A stretch of 64,000 nt of DNA. It comes from Nannocystis punicea. Lineage in GTDB: Bacteria > Myxococcota_A > Polyangia > Nannocystales > Nannocystaceae. The notes under the pieces are model-generated. The model worked only from the letters and a program-made list of their open reading frames with translations. It ran no database searches and was not told where the DNA came from. Shown here piece after piece: positions 25,524 to 33,707 of this stretch. A program made the position numbers and the translations under genes. The DNA lies in assembly GCF_026965555.1 (NCBI RefSeq), contig NZ_CP114040.1, positions 10,886,001-10,950,000 of the forward strand. Direction: 5' to 3'. The stretch's first letter is position 1. Each line of letters begins with the position of its first letter.

Positions 25524-26510
25524 TCAGTTCTCTCCTTCGGGGGCGGCGTCGTCGGCCGGCTGCGCGGGCGGGGGTGCGTCCTCGACCTCGGGGGTGAACG
25601 GCAGGTGTTTGCGCTCGAGGATGATGCGGCGGTCCTCGGCGGAGAAGGCGATCGGGTCGGAGTCGGCGGCGATCGGGTCGCCGCCCATCGCGTGGGTGAC
25701 CGCGCGCAGCAGGCCGCGCAGGTGCGGCGCGGGCGAGGTCGGGTCGGAGCTGAACGCGATCGCGGTCGACGCGTGGTTCTTCTCGGCCGCCGTGCCGGCC
25801 TTCACCTGCAGCGGCGTGCGGATGTTGCGACCGCCGAGGCCGATCACCAGGTCGGCGCCGTCGCTGCCGACCTTCTCGAGGTCGGCGAAGGCGACCTGTC
25901 CGGAAGACCAGGTCGTCGGCGAGGCGACCACCCCGCGCAGCTCGAGCTCGACGCCGAGCTGGCGCAGGAGCACCTGCGAGGCCCAGCGGACGTGGCGTTC
26001 GGCGTAGTCGATCCAGTCGCTGCGGCGGTCGAACACCTCCTCGTCGACCACCACCTTGACGCGGATCTTGAGCGGCTCGGCGAGCCGGGCCTGCAGCTCG
26101 GGGGGCAGCGGCGCGGGCTCGGCGACGGCCACGGGGACCGGGTCCGGCCCGCGCGGGGGCGCCACGGGCGTCTCGACCGGCTTCGGCTCCGGCGTCGTCG
26201 TCGGCTCCGGCTTCGGCGGCTCGGGCGTCGCCGTCGGCTCCGGCTTCGGCTCGGGCTTCGGCGGCTCCGGCGTCGCCGGCGGCTTGACCTCGGGCTTCGG
26301 CTCCGGTTTGGCGGTATCGGACGTGGGCTTGCTCGGCTCCCCGGGGACCGCCACGTCCATGCCGAGCCAGTCGCGCTCGAAGGAGAGGATCGCCGTGCGG
26401 TGCCCGTGGCCCACGTAGACGCCGGCCCCGAACAGGCCGACGACGAAGGTGACGGGCAGGCCGATGAGGACCACCAGCTTGCCGAGACTCTTCAGACGCG
26501 CCGCACTCAT
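25524..26510 (-). CDS. Membrane-anchored protein with PEPKP linker and degenerate metzincin-like domain
   Basis: The 328-residue protein has one N-terminal membrane helix (about 9-32), a Pro/Glu/Lys/Thr linker (about 58-130) with repeated PPKPEPKPEP units, and a C-terminal alpha/beta domain (about 145-305). That domain reads like an adamalysin-type metalloprotease N-half (VKVVVDEEVFDRRSDW, then YAERHVRWASQVLLRQLGVE), but the zinc helix position reads LLRAVTHAMGGDP without a HExxH. It may therefore be a non-catalytic relative. This assignment is by eye only. A TATACT hexamer lies 12 bases before the ATG. The stop of this gene is 1 base from the start of the next. Confidence 0.6.
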   Translation of the reverse strand: MSAARLKSLGKLVVLIGLPVTFVVGLFGAGVYVGHGHRTAILSFERDWLGMDVAVPGEPSKPTSDTAKPEPKPEVKPPATPEPPKPEPKPEPTATPEPPKPEPTTTPEPKPVETPVAPPRGPDPVPVAVAEPAPLPPELQARLAEPLKIRVKVVVDEEVFDRRSDWIDYAERHVRWASQVLLRQLGVELELRGVVASPTTWSSGQVAFADLEKVGSDGADLVIGLGGRNIRTPLQVKAGTAAEKNHASTAIAFSSDPTSPAPHLRGLLRAVTHAMGGDPIAADSDPIAFSAEDRRIILERKHLPFTPEVEDAPPPAQPADDAAPEGEN

Positions 26511-26618
26511 GACTGTGGAGGCAGTATACTGCGCCTTTTAAAAGGACCAGGCCGGAGCGCGAGATCGGCGTGAATTCGCCGTCCTCGCCGACTCCGGCCG
26601 GACCGGGAGCGCCCTCGC

Positions 26619-27629
26619 TCAGAGTCCCTCGAGCGCGGTCTCCGGGATCACGCACGACTTCGGGTCGCCGAACGAGTAGCCGGGCGCTTCGAGCGCATAG
26701 GGCTCGTTGAGCGCGCGCCACGTGAGGAAGCCGTCGCTGCCCTGGCACTCGTCGAGGAACAGGTCGCCATGCTTCATGTCGCCGACGCCCTCGACCTCGA
26801 GGATGCTGCCGCGCGCCCGCCCGTTGCCCTGGCCGTCCCACGCCGCCTGCACGCTCGCCTTCTCCTGCTCCGGCCCGCTCCAGCCGTAGTCGTCCCACTC
26901 GCCGTACAGCGTCAGGTCGAAGGTGCCGCCGCCCTCGGCGTCGCGGGTGTAGCTGTACTTGTCGTCGCTGTAGAAGACGTCGTCGTCGAGGTAGCCGAGG
27001 TACTCGAAGCTGACGGCCTTGAAGTCGAGGTCGATGCGCTTCTCCTCGGTCTCGACGTCGCGCTCGAAGGTGACCTCGACGAACCCGCCGATCACGCTCA
27101 TGTCGCCGTCGGGACCCTTCATCTCGGCGTACTTCTCGACCACGTCGAAGTCCATCTTGAAGCCGCCGCTGCGCTTGGTGTCGTCCTTGTGCAGGTCGCC
27201 CGTCATCAGCAGCGCCATGTCGGCCTGGGCCTGGGCCTCGCGGCTGCCGACGTAGATCTCGTAGTTCGAGCCGTCCTCGATCGCCTCGACGCGGACCAGC
27301 CACGCCAGGTCGCGGCCCTCGGTGTCGGCGTACGGCCCGTAGATGCGGGTGTTGCCCTCGCGCGAGTTCGGCTGCACGTCGTCGAGGTAGGCGATCACGC
27401 GCGCGCAGTGCTCGACCAGCACCGTCACCCAGCGGTTGACCTGGTCGGCCGTGTACTCGACGCCGATGTGCAGGGTCCCGCGGACCTGCCCGCCCTCGCG
27501 CGCCGCGATCGACTCCGGCAGGTCGATCCGGACGTCGTCGGCCTCGATGAAGGCCGTCTCTTCGTTGGTGAAGAAACAGCCGGTGGACAGGGCCGCAGAG
27601 AGCGCGAACAGCGGGGCGAGGCGAGTCAT
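26619..27629 (-). CDS. Lipoprotein of unknown function
   Basis: The 336-residue protein has signal MTRLAPLFALSAALSTGC (Cys18), then a mostly beta, acidic domain with many Asp/Glu/Tyr residues (RIDLDFKAVSFEYLGYLDDD, YGEWDDYGWSG) and a pair of Cys near the C-terminus (DECQGSD, KSCVIPE). No catalytic motif is seen. Composition suggests a secreted beta-rich binding protein on the outer membrane. ATG 27629 is favoured over an upstream ATG (27653) because it gives a standard signal peptide. TAGAGG, 7 bases upstream, is a weak -10 candidate. Confidence 0.72.
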   Translation of the reverse strand: MTRLAPLFALSAALSTGCFFTNEETAFIEADDVRIDLPESIAAREGGQVRGTLHIGVEYTADQVNRWVTVLVEHCARVIAYLDDVQPNSREGNTRIYGPYADTEGRDLAWLVRVEAIEDGSNYEIYVGSREAQAQADMALLMTGDLHKDDTKRSGGFKMDFDVVEKYAEMKGPDGDMSVIGGFVEVTFERDVETEEKRIDLDFKAVSFEYLGYLDDDVFYSDDKYSYTRDAEGGGTFDLTLYGEWDDYGWSGPEQEKASVQAAWDGQGNGRARGSILEVEGVGDMKHGDLFLDECQGSDGFLTWRALNEPYALEAPGYSFGDPKSCVIPETALEGL

Positions 27630-27757
27630 GCCGGCCCCTCTAGCGGAGAACATTCCACCCGCCGCGGCCCGGTTTCACCAGCGATCCCGGGTGCTTGCGC
27701 CTGCGCATGAAATCGCGCCGCCGGCCTGTGGCGAAGCGCCACGCCGCGGCCCGCCAC

Positions 27758-29134
27758 TCATCGGCCGGTGAGGACCGCCGCCGGGTCCATGCGCGCCGCC
27801 CTGCGGGCCGGCAGCCACGCGCCGAGGACACAGAACCCGGCCGCGAACCCGAGCGCGAGCGCCACGAGGTCGACGCTGAACGCGAAGTAGGTCTCGGGCT
27901 TGTACGGGAAGTCCGGCAGGTGCTGGGCCGAGACGTAGTCGAACACGCGGCTGGCCGCGTACGCCAGGCCGACGCCGATCGCCCCGGCGAGCAGGCCGAC
28001 GCAGGCCGCCTCGCCGAGGATGATGCGCTGGATGTCGGACCGGCGGGCCCCGACCGCGCGCATGATCCCGATCTCCCGCTGGCGCTCGTACACCAGCATG
28101 AAGAACACGTGCATGATGTTGACCGCGGCGATGCCGACGATGATCGTCGACAGCAGGCTGAACACCAGCACGAACACGCTGATGAGGAAGCCGGCCTGCT
28201 CGGCGCCGCCGTCGGTGACCTCGAAGCCGAGCTCCTCGATCGCCTTGGCCACCGCCGCGACCTGGTCCTTGCTCTCGATCTTGATGATGATCGAGTGGTA
28301 GCGGGTCGCCGCCTCCGGCGTGCCGAAGTGCACGTTGTAGCGCGCCACCTGCGACAGCGGCAGCGTCACCCCCAGCGGCACCGCCTTGTCGGAGAAGCCG
28401 ACCAGCTTGAGCCGCTCGTACAGCAGCTCGTCCTTCTCGGCCGCCTGCACCATCGACGCCCCGACCCGCATCTCGAGCGTCACGCCGACCAGGAAGTCGG
28501 GGTTCAGCCGCGGCAGGTTGTAGGCCCGGCGCAGCGAGCCGTTGTAGATCTCGAGCATGTGCGGCGACGCGATCACCGGCACGTAGTCGCGGCACACCTT
28601 GCCCGGCCCGCCCTGGTACGGCTTCCCGCAGTACATGTCCTTCGGGCAAGCCGAGTCGTCGGCGCAGGCCGTCGGCGCGGCCGCCGGCTCGGGCACGTCG
28701 CGGAACTGGTCGGCGCCGGAGAGCTCGCCCTGCACCAGCGCCGGGTCGACCCCGTCGACGATGAGCTCGGTGCGGATGTCGTTGCCGATGATCTCCTTGC
28801 CGCCGAGCCCGATCGCCGGGGCCGTCAGCTTCATCTTCGGGTAGACCCCGCGCACCCCCGGGACCCCGCGCAGCTGCTGGGCCGCCGCCTCGTCGAGCAC
28901 GTCGCTGGCGAGCCCGAGGCTGACCGGGCCGACGTCGAGCGTCATCGACTTGGCGATCACCTCGAGCTGGTCGAGCGGGAAGATCTTGCCGAGCACGACC
29001 TGGCGCACGCCGGCGCCGAGGGCCAAAAAGAACGCGAACGCGGCGATGCCGACGATCACGCCGACCGACGCCAGCGCGAAGTGGACCGCGTTGTTGCGCA
29101 GGTTGCCGCGGACGATCGCACCGAGGCTGCTCAC
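27758..29134 (-). CDS. ABC transporter permease, MacB/FtsX-like
   Basis: The 458-residue protein has the MacB/LolCE layout: one N-terminal helix (about 18-42), a large periplasmic domain (about 45-275), then three helices in the last 190 residues containing the FtsX signature region (YERQREIGIMRAVGARRSDIQRIILGEA). The periplasmic part includes a Cys-rich insert (CADDSACPKDMYCGKPYQG...CRDY), unusual for MacB-like proteins. Such systems use cytoplasmic ATP hydrolysis to drive periplasmic work, such as lipoprotein release or peptide/toxin export. Its ATG overlaps the stop of the ATPase gene by 4 bases, so the two form a unit. Confidence 0.88.
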   Translation of the reverse strand: MSSLGAIVRGNLRNNAVHFALASVGVIVGIAAFAFFLALGAGVRQVVLGKIFPLDQLEVIAKSMTLDVGPVSLGLASDVLDEAAAQQLRGVPGVRGVYPKMKLTAPAIGLGGKEIIGNDIRTELIVDGVDPALVQGELSGADQFRDVPEPAAAPTACADDSACPKDMYCGKPYQGGPGKVCRDYVPVIASPHMLEIYNGSLRRAYNLPRLNPDFLVGVTLEMRVGASMVQAAEKDELLYERLKLVGFSDKAVPLGVTLPLSQVARYNVHFGTPEAATRYHSIIIKIESKDQVAAVAKAIEELGFEVTDGGAEQAGFLISVFVLVFSLLSTIIVGIAAVNIMHVFFMLVYERQREIGIMRAVGARRSDIQRIILGEAACVGLLAGAIGVGLAYAASRVFDYVSAQHLPDFPYKPETYFAFSVDLVALALGFAAGFCVLGAWLPARRAARMDPAAVLTGR

Positions 29135-29844
29135 GCGCGCACCTCCTCGCCGCCGTTGCCGGCGAGCTCGACCACGCCGTCCTTGATCTCGATCACCCGG
29201 TCGGCGGCCGCCGCGATCGTCGGGTCGTGCGTCACGATCGTCAGCGTCACCCCCGACTCGTCGCGCAGCCGGCGGAACAGCGCGATGATGGCCGCCGCCG
29301 AGGTGCTGTCGAGGTTGCCGGTCGGCTCGTCGCAGATGAGCAGCTGCGGCTTGTGATAGAGCGCCCGCGCGATCGCCAGCCGCTGCTTCTGCCCGCCCGA
29401 CAGCGTGCTCGGCCGCGCCCCGATCTTGTCGGCGATGCCGACCATCTCCATCAGCTCGCGGGCTCGCGCCAGCCGCACGTCCTTGCTCTCCTTGCCGTTC
29501 ACCCGGAACAGCGCCGGCAAGGCCACGTTGTCCTCGCAGCTCAGGTGGTCGAGCAGGTGGAACGCCTGGAACACGAAGCCGATGGTGGCGTTGCGGTAGG
29601 CGCTGAGCTCGGCGTCCGAGAGCGTGCGCAGCTCCTTGCCCGCGACCTTGAGCTCGCCCGAGTAGTCGCTGTCGAGCCCGCCGAGCAGCGCCAGCAAGGT
29701 GCTCTTGCCGCTGCCCGAGCGCCCGACCACCGCCGCGAACTCGCCGTCGGCCACGTCGAAGTCGACGCCGCGGAGCACCGGCAGCTCGCCCGACTGTGCG
29801 CCGGTGAGGCGGTAGCTCTTGCGGATGCCGCGAGCGCGGATCAT
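29131..29844 (-). CDS. ABC transporter ATP-binding protein, LolD/MacB type
   Basis: The 237-residue ATPase has Walker A GRSGSGKST (41-49), the signature LSGGQKQR (148-155) and Walker B LLICDEPTGNLDS (168-180), the last phrase being typical of the LolD/MacB/FtsE subfamily. It powers the overlapping permease gene. The window's many lipoproteins make a lipoprotein-handling role plausible, but a LolC/E pair would be needed to argue that strongly. TAGCGT ends 8 bases before ATG 29844, so this two-gene operon probably has a leaderless start. Confidence 0.93.
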   Translation of the reverse strand: MIRARGIRKSYRLTGAQSGELPVLRGVDFDVADGEFAAVVGRSGSGKSTLLALLGGLDSDYSGELKVAGKELRTLSDAELSAYRNATIGFVFQAFHLLDHLSCEDNVALPALFRVNGKESKDVRLARARELMEMVGIADKIGARPSTLSGGQKQRLAIARALYHKPQLLICDEPTGNLDSTSAAAIIALFRRLRDESGVTLTIVTHDPTIAAAADRVIEIKDGVVELAGNGGEEVRA

Positions 29845-29852
29845 CGCGGTGG

Positions 29853-29858
29853 ACGCTA
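29853..29858 (-). promoter_or_regulatory. Candidate -10 hexamer TAGCGT for the ABC operon
   Basis: Eight bases before ATG 29844. No Shine-Dalgarno is visible between them. Confidence 0.4.
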
Positions 29859-29889
29859 CTCGCAGCGGGCGATCGCGGTCAACCCCCGC

Positions 29890-30678
29890 TCAGGGCGTGG
29901 ACCCGCGGCCCGCCTGGCCGTACGCGACGATCGAGAAGATTCCCCCGTGTGGGTCGCTCACCACCGCGAAGCGGCCGACCGGCGGGATGTCGCACGGCGC
30001 GACCACAATCGCGCCGCCGAGCCGCGCCGCGAGGGCCGCGCCCTCGTCGCAGTCCTCGACCCGGAAGTACGTCATCCAGTGCGACTGCATCGACCCCCAC
30101 GCCTCCGTCATCTGCAGCATCCCGGCGACCTTGCGCTCGCCGACGAAGAAGTCGGTGTAGCGCGTCGACTCCACCGCCCGCTCGGCCCGCCGCCAGCCGA
30201 TGACGTCGCTGTAGAAGACACCGGCCTCGTCCGCGTCGCGCGTGTTGAGCTCCCACCAACACATCGACGACGGCTCGTCGATGAGCCCGGCGCCCGCGTG
30301 GTTCACGGCCTGCCACAACGCCAGCCGCGCCCCGCTCGGGTCCTCCAGCACCGCCATGCGGCCCGAGTCGTAGACCTCGCGCGGCGCCACGATCACCCGC
30401 CCGCCACGCGGCTCGACCCGCGCCACCGAGCGGTCGATCGAGTCGACGTTGACGAACGGCATCCACCGCGGCACCTCGCCGCGCGCCTCCTCGTCGGCGC
30501 GCATGCGATGGATCGCGACCACGTCGCGCCCGCGCTGGTGCAGGATCGTGTAGCCCTTGCCGTGGTGGATCCCGAGATCGAACAGCCCGCTGTAGAACCG
30601 CGTCGTCACCGCCGGCTCCGGACTGCCGAGCTCGGCCCAGCAGAAGCTCCCGTGCTTGTAGCGATCGACGACCGGCAC
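29890..30678 (-). CDS. VOC-family protein with two glyoxalase-like repeats
   Basis: The 262-residue protein contains two vicinal-oxygen-chelate units (about 5-120 and 130-255), each opening with FCWAEL / MCWWEL and a YSG/YSD stretch. This resembles Cfp30B-type double-VOC proteins. Metal ligands typical of glyoxalase I (His/Glu) are only partly evident, so an enzymatic role is uncertain. Start GTG 30678 (VPVVDRYKHGSF) matches the family's N-terminus, and TAGGTT ends 7 bases before it. The protein has no signal peptide and is cytoplasmic. Confidence 0.85.
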   Translation of the reverse strand: MPVVDRYKHGSFCWAELGSPEPAVTTRFYSGLFDLGIHHGKGYTILHQRGRDVVAIHRMRADEEARGEVPRWMPFVNVDSIDRSVARVEPRGGRVIVAPREVYDSGRMAVLEDPSGARLALWQAVNHAGAGLIDEPSSMCWWELNTRDADEAGVFYSDVIGWRRAERAVESTRYTDFFVGERKVAGMLQMTEAWGSMQSHWMTYFRVEDCDEGAALAARLGGAIVVAPCDIPPVGRFAVVSDPHGGIFSIVAYGQAGRGSTP

Positions 30679-30685
30679 CCCAGGC

Positions 30686-30691
30686 AACCTA
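30686..30691 (-). promoter_or_regulatory. Candidate -10 hexamer TAGGTT, leaderless spacing
   Basis: Seven bases before GTG 30678. This supports a GTG rather than an upstream ATG start. Confidence 0.45.
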
Positions 30692-30734
30692 CCAAACCGG
30701 CTCGGATCCGCCCAAGCGTTTTCGCCCCGCGACG

Positions 30735-31448
30735 TCAGCGCGCCGCGATGAGTCCGAACACGAACTCCCGGGGACATCCGGACCCGGGCAGGTCCGCCCG
30801 GGCCACCTCGACGTAGGCCATAAACGCCCCTTCGTCGCCGGCCGCCGAAGATGTCCCATCGTACAGGCGGCGCGGCGCGCCGCCCGAGAGCTGCAAGTCC
30901 AGCGCGCCGCGCCGGGTATCCCCGCAAGCTGTCTCTTCGACCATGCAGGTGCCGGGCGCCTCGCGCCACGCGAAGGGCGCGGCCCACCCGCCGCCCTCGG
31001 GGGGATCGACGCGCGCGCCGACGGCCGCCGCCAGGAGCAGCTCCCCGCCCGCGTCCTCCACCCGCAACCACACGTCCGGCTCGCCGACCACCTCGCCCGG
31101 CGCGACAATCGCCCGCAGCCTCAGCTGCTGCCCCACCTTGAAACCATCGCGGGCCGGCGCCGGGTCGGCCTCGACGTACAGCCGCATCGCCTCCCCCGCG
31201 CACGCGAGATCGAGGACGCGAGACCCCGCGTCACCGCGCATCGCCTGCACCTCGCAACTCAGCTCGGCTCCCGCCTCGCCCGGCATCGGCTCGAGCGCCG
31301 CGCGAAAAAACGCCGCTTCGGTCGGCACACAAGGTGAGAGCTCGGGGCCCGCCTCGTCCAGCGGCAAGATGTCGTCGCTGGGCGCCACGACCTCGCAAGC
31401 CGCCAACAGCAGACCCGCGCAACGCCGTACTCGCCCCCTGCCTGTCAC
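30735..31448 (-). CDS. Lipoprotein of unknown function
   Basis: The 237-residue protein starts at GTG 31448 (VTGRGRVRRCAGLLLAAC), a lipoprotein signal with Cys18, followed by an acidic segment and a beta-rich domain with several Cys (PCVPTEAAFF, SCEVQAM, LACAGEAMRLYV, CMVEETACGDT). It ends near GSGCPREFVFGLIAAR. No family is recognised. TAAATT ends 8 bases before the GTG. The gene diverges from the IgGFc-domain lipoprotein gene, with 143 bp between starts containing a TGTCC-AGAA-GGACA hairpin (31481-31494). Confidence 0.7.
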   Translation of the reverse strand: MTGRGRVRRCAGLLLAACEVVAPSDDILPLDEAGPELSPCVPTEAAFFRAALEPMPGEAGAELSCEVQAMRGDAGSRVLDLACAGEAMRLYVEADPAPARDGFKVGQQLRLRAIVAPGEVVGEPDVWLRVEDAGGELLLAAAVGARVDPPEGGGWAAPFAWREAPGTCMVEETACGDTRRGALDLQLSGGAPRRLYDGTSSAAGDEGAFMAYVEVARADLPGSGCPREFVFGLIAAR

Positions 31449-31456
31449 AGCCGCGC

Positions 31457-31462
31457 AATTTA
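31457..31462 (-). promoter_or_regulatory. Candidate -10 hexamer TAAATT, leaderless spacing
   Basis: Eight bases before GTG 31448, in the least GC-rich patch of the divergent gap. Confidence 0.4.
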
Positions 31463-31591
31463 GCCGGCCGCCGGTGGGCCTGTCCAGAAGGACATGCGAA
31501 GCGAAGGCTCGGGCCGATCCCGGGCGCACCCGCAGACCACCACGTCCGCCTGGATCTTGTCGACCCGTGGGACCCGCGGCACCATCGAACC

Positions 31592-33583
31592 ATGACCTTA
31601 CGCCGGCTCGCATGTCCGACCGTGGCCCTCGCCCTCGCCGGCTGCCCGGGACCGACCACCCCGGCCGAGACCGAGAGCGAGAGCGAGTCGACGGTCACCC
31701 CCACCGCATCCAGCAGCAACCCGACCGAGACCACCGGCCCCCCGGTGACCACCACGAGCACCGCCGGCCCGACCAGCGAGCCGACCACCAGTGAGCCCGG
31801 CTGCGAAGGCGTCGACGAGCGGTGCGACGGCGAGACGCACCAGATCTGCGTCGGCGGCAGCTGGGCCGCCGACCCCTGCCCCGCCGGCACCGGCTGCCAG
31901 GACGGCGCCACGTCCTGCCAGCCGTGCGACTGCGCCGCCCCGCCCACCTGCGTCGACGCGATGACGCTCGAGACCTGCGGGTGCCTGGCGCCCAAGCAAA
32001 TCACATGTCCCGAAGACCAGGCGTGTGACGTCGAGAGCGCCAGCTGCAGCGGCATCATCTGCACCCCCGGCGAGCAGACCTGCACCGACCAGAACACCCG
32101 CCAGACCTGCAACGACCACGGCACCGGCTACGACCCGCCCGAGGCGTGCGACGGCGACGAGCTGTGCGACGCCGACATGGGCAGCTGCCAGCCCGCGTGC
32201 GCCGTGGTGGCCAAGCGGCGGTCGAGCCTCGGGTGCGAGTTCTGGGCCGTCGACATGGCCAACGTCCCGCCGCGCGACGCCTTCGTCTACGCGGTCGCCG
32301 TCTCCAACCCGAGCGCCACCGAGTCCGTCAACGTCGAGATCTTCGACGGCAACAAGAACGACGCCGAGCAGAAGCTGCTGACCGGCGTGATCGCCCCGCG
32401 CCAGGTCCGGACCTTCCTGCTGTCGGGCAGCAGCAACAACCAGACCGGCTTCTACCCCGGCGACGCCGGCTTCACCGGCTCCGGCATCGCCCCCGGCCGC
32501 GCCTTCCGCGTCGTCTCCGACCTGCCGATCGTCGCCACCCAGTTCAACCCGCTCGGCGGCGCCCTGGCCTTCACCACCGACGCCTCGCTGCTGCTCCCGA
32601 CCCACGCGCTCGGCACCCGCTACTTCCACCTCGCGTGGGGCGAGGGCCTCGGCAGCGGCTCCTCGCTGGTCGTGGTCGCCACCACCGACGACACCACGAT
32701 CTCGATCAAGCCGACGGTCAGCGTCGCCGGCGGTCAGAACGGCATGCCGCCGATGCTCAAGGGCCTCACCACCGAGGTCACCCTCGACCGCTACGACTAC
32801 ATCCAGCTGCAGACCAACAGCGGCGACACCACCGGCTCGGAGATCGTCGCCGACAAGCCGATCGCGGTGTTCGGCGGCCACTCGTGCGGGCAGGTGCCGA
32901 ACAAGGCGATCTCCTTCTGCGACCACCTCGAGGAGCAGATCTTCCCCGTCGAGACGTGGGGCGTCGAGTACGTCGCGCTGCGCAGCCCCAAGCGCGGCAC
33001 CGAGGACATGTACTGGCGAGTGCTCGCGCGCGAGGAGGGCGCCACCGTCACCTTCACCCCCACCCCCGAGGGCCTCGGCGAAGCCACCCAGACCATCCCT
33101 CCCGGCGGCTTCATAGAATTCAACGCCAGCGGCGACTTCCGCATCAAGTCCAACCAACCGATCCTCGTCGCCGGCTACATGTACGGCTCCGAGGCCCCCG
33201 GCGTGCCGGTCGCCGGCAACCCCGGCGACCCGTCGATGGTGCTCATGGTCCCGAGCGAGCAGTGGCTCGGCGACTACGTGTTCCTGGTCGACAGCTCGTA
33301 CGCCAACGACAACGTCCGCCTGGTCCGCAAGGCCATGAACAACAACGTCGAGCTCGGCTGCCTCGGCGGCCTCGTGCCCGACGACCACTGGGAACAGATC
33401 GCCGGCACGCCGTACGTCACCGCCGTCGTCAACATCAACCCCGGCGAGGCCGCCTGCGAGCCGGGCACCAACACCGCCTCGGCCAAGACCACCACCTTCG
33501 GCGTCATCGTCGTCGGCGAGGCCCAGGGCGCCTCGTACGCCTACCCGGGCGGCATGGCGCTGAAGGAGATCGCTCCGGGCTGA
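31592..33583 (+). CDS. IgGFc-binding-domain lipoprotein (paralog 1)
   Basis: The 663-residue protein has signal MTLRRLACPTVALALAGC (Cys18), a short Thr/Ser/Glu stalk, a Cys-rich region to about residue 205 and then an IgGFc-binding N-terminal-type domain. That domain starts at SLGCEFWAVDM and contains CDHLEEQIFPVETWG and a closing ASYAYPGGMALKEI. The same landmarks recur in the proteins at 52957 and 55957. The family is named after the mucosal IgG-Fc-binding protein, but in myxobacteria it is expanded and its ligand is unknown. The Cys-rich part is longer here than in the other two. It is probably a surface adhesin or matrix protein. It has its own promoter region, divergent from the gene upstream. 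Confidence 0.85.
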   Translation: MTLRRLACPTVALALAGCPGPTTPAETESESESTVTPTASSSNPTETTGPPVTTTSTAGPTSEPTTSEPGCEGVDERCDGETHQICVGGSWAADPCPAGTGCQDGATSCQPCDCAAPPTCVDAMTLETCGCLAPKQITCPEDQACDVESASCSGIICTPGEQTCTDQNTRQTCNDHGTGYDPPEACDGDELCDADMGSCQPACAVVAKRRSSLGCEFWAVDMANVPPRDAFVYAVAVSNPSATESVNVEIFDGNKNDAEQKLLTGVIAPRQVRTFLLSGSSNNQTGFYPGDAGFTGSGIAPGRAFRVVSDLPIVATQFNPLGGALAFTTDASLLLPTHALGTRYFHLAWGEGLGSGSSLVVVATTDDTTISIKPTVSVAGGQNGMPPMLKGLTTEVTLDRYDYIQLQTNSGDTTGSEIVADKPIAVFGGHSCGQVPNKAISFCDHLEEQIFPVETWGVEYVALRSPKRGTEDMYWRVLAREEGATVTFTPTPEGLGEATQTIPPGGFIEFNASGDFRIKSNQPILVAGYMYGSEAPGVPVAGNPGDPSMVLMVPSEQWLGDYVFLVDSSYANDNVRLVRKAMNNNVELGCLGGLVPDDHWEQIAGTPYVTAVVNINPGEAACEPGTNTASAKTTTFGVIVVGEAQGASYAYPGGMALKEIAPG

Positions 33584-33707
33584 GGTCTCGGCGGCGCCGC
33601 CTCCGGCCCGCGGACCCGCGCGCATCGGCGGCTCTGGCGCCGGGTGCGACGACGAAGTGCGCCCGGGTGCGCGCGGATGGGTCCGCATGTCCTACCATGC
33701 GCCCCGC

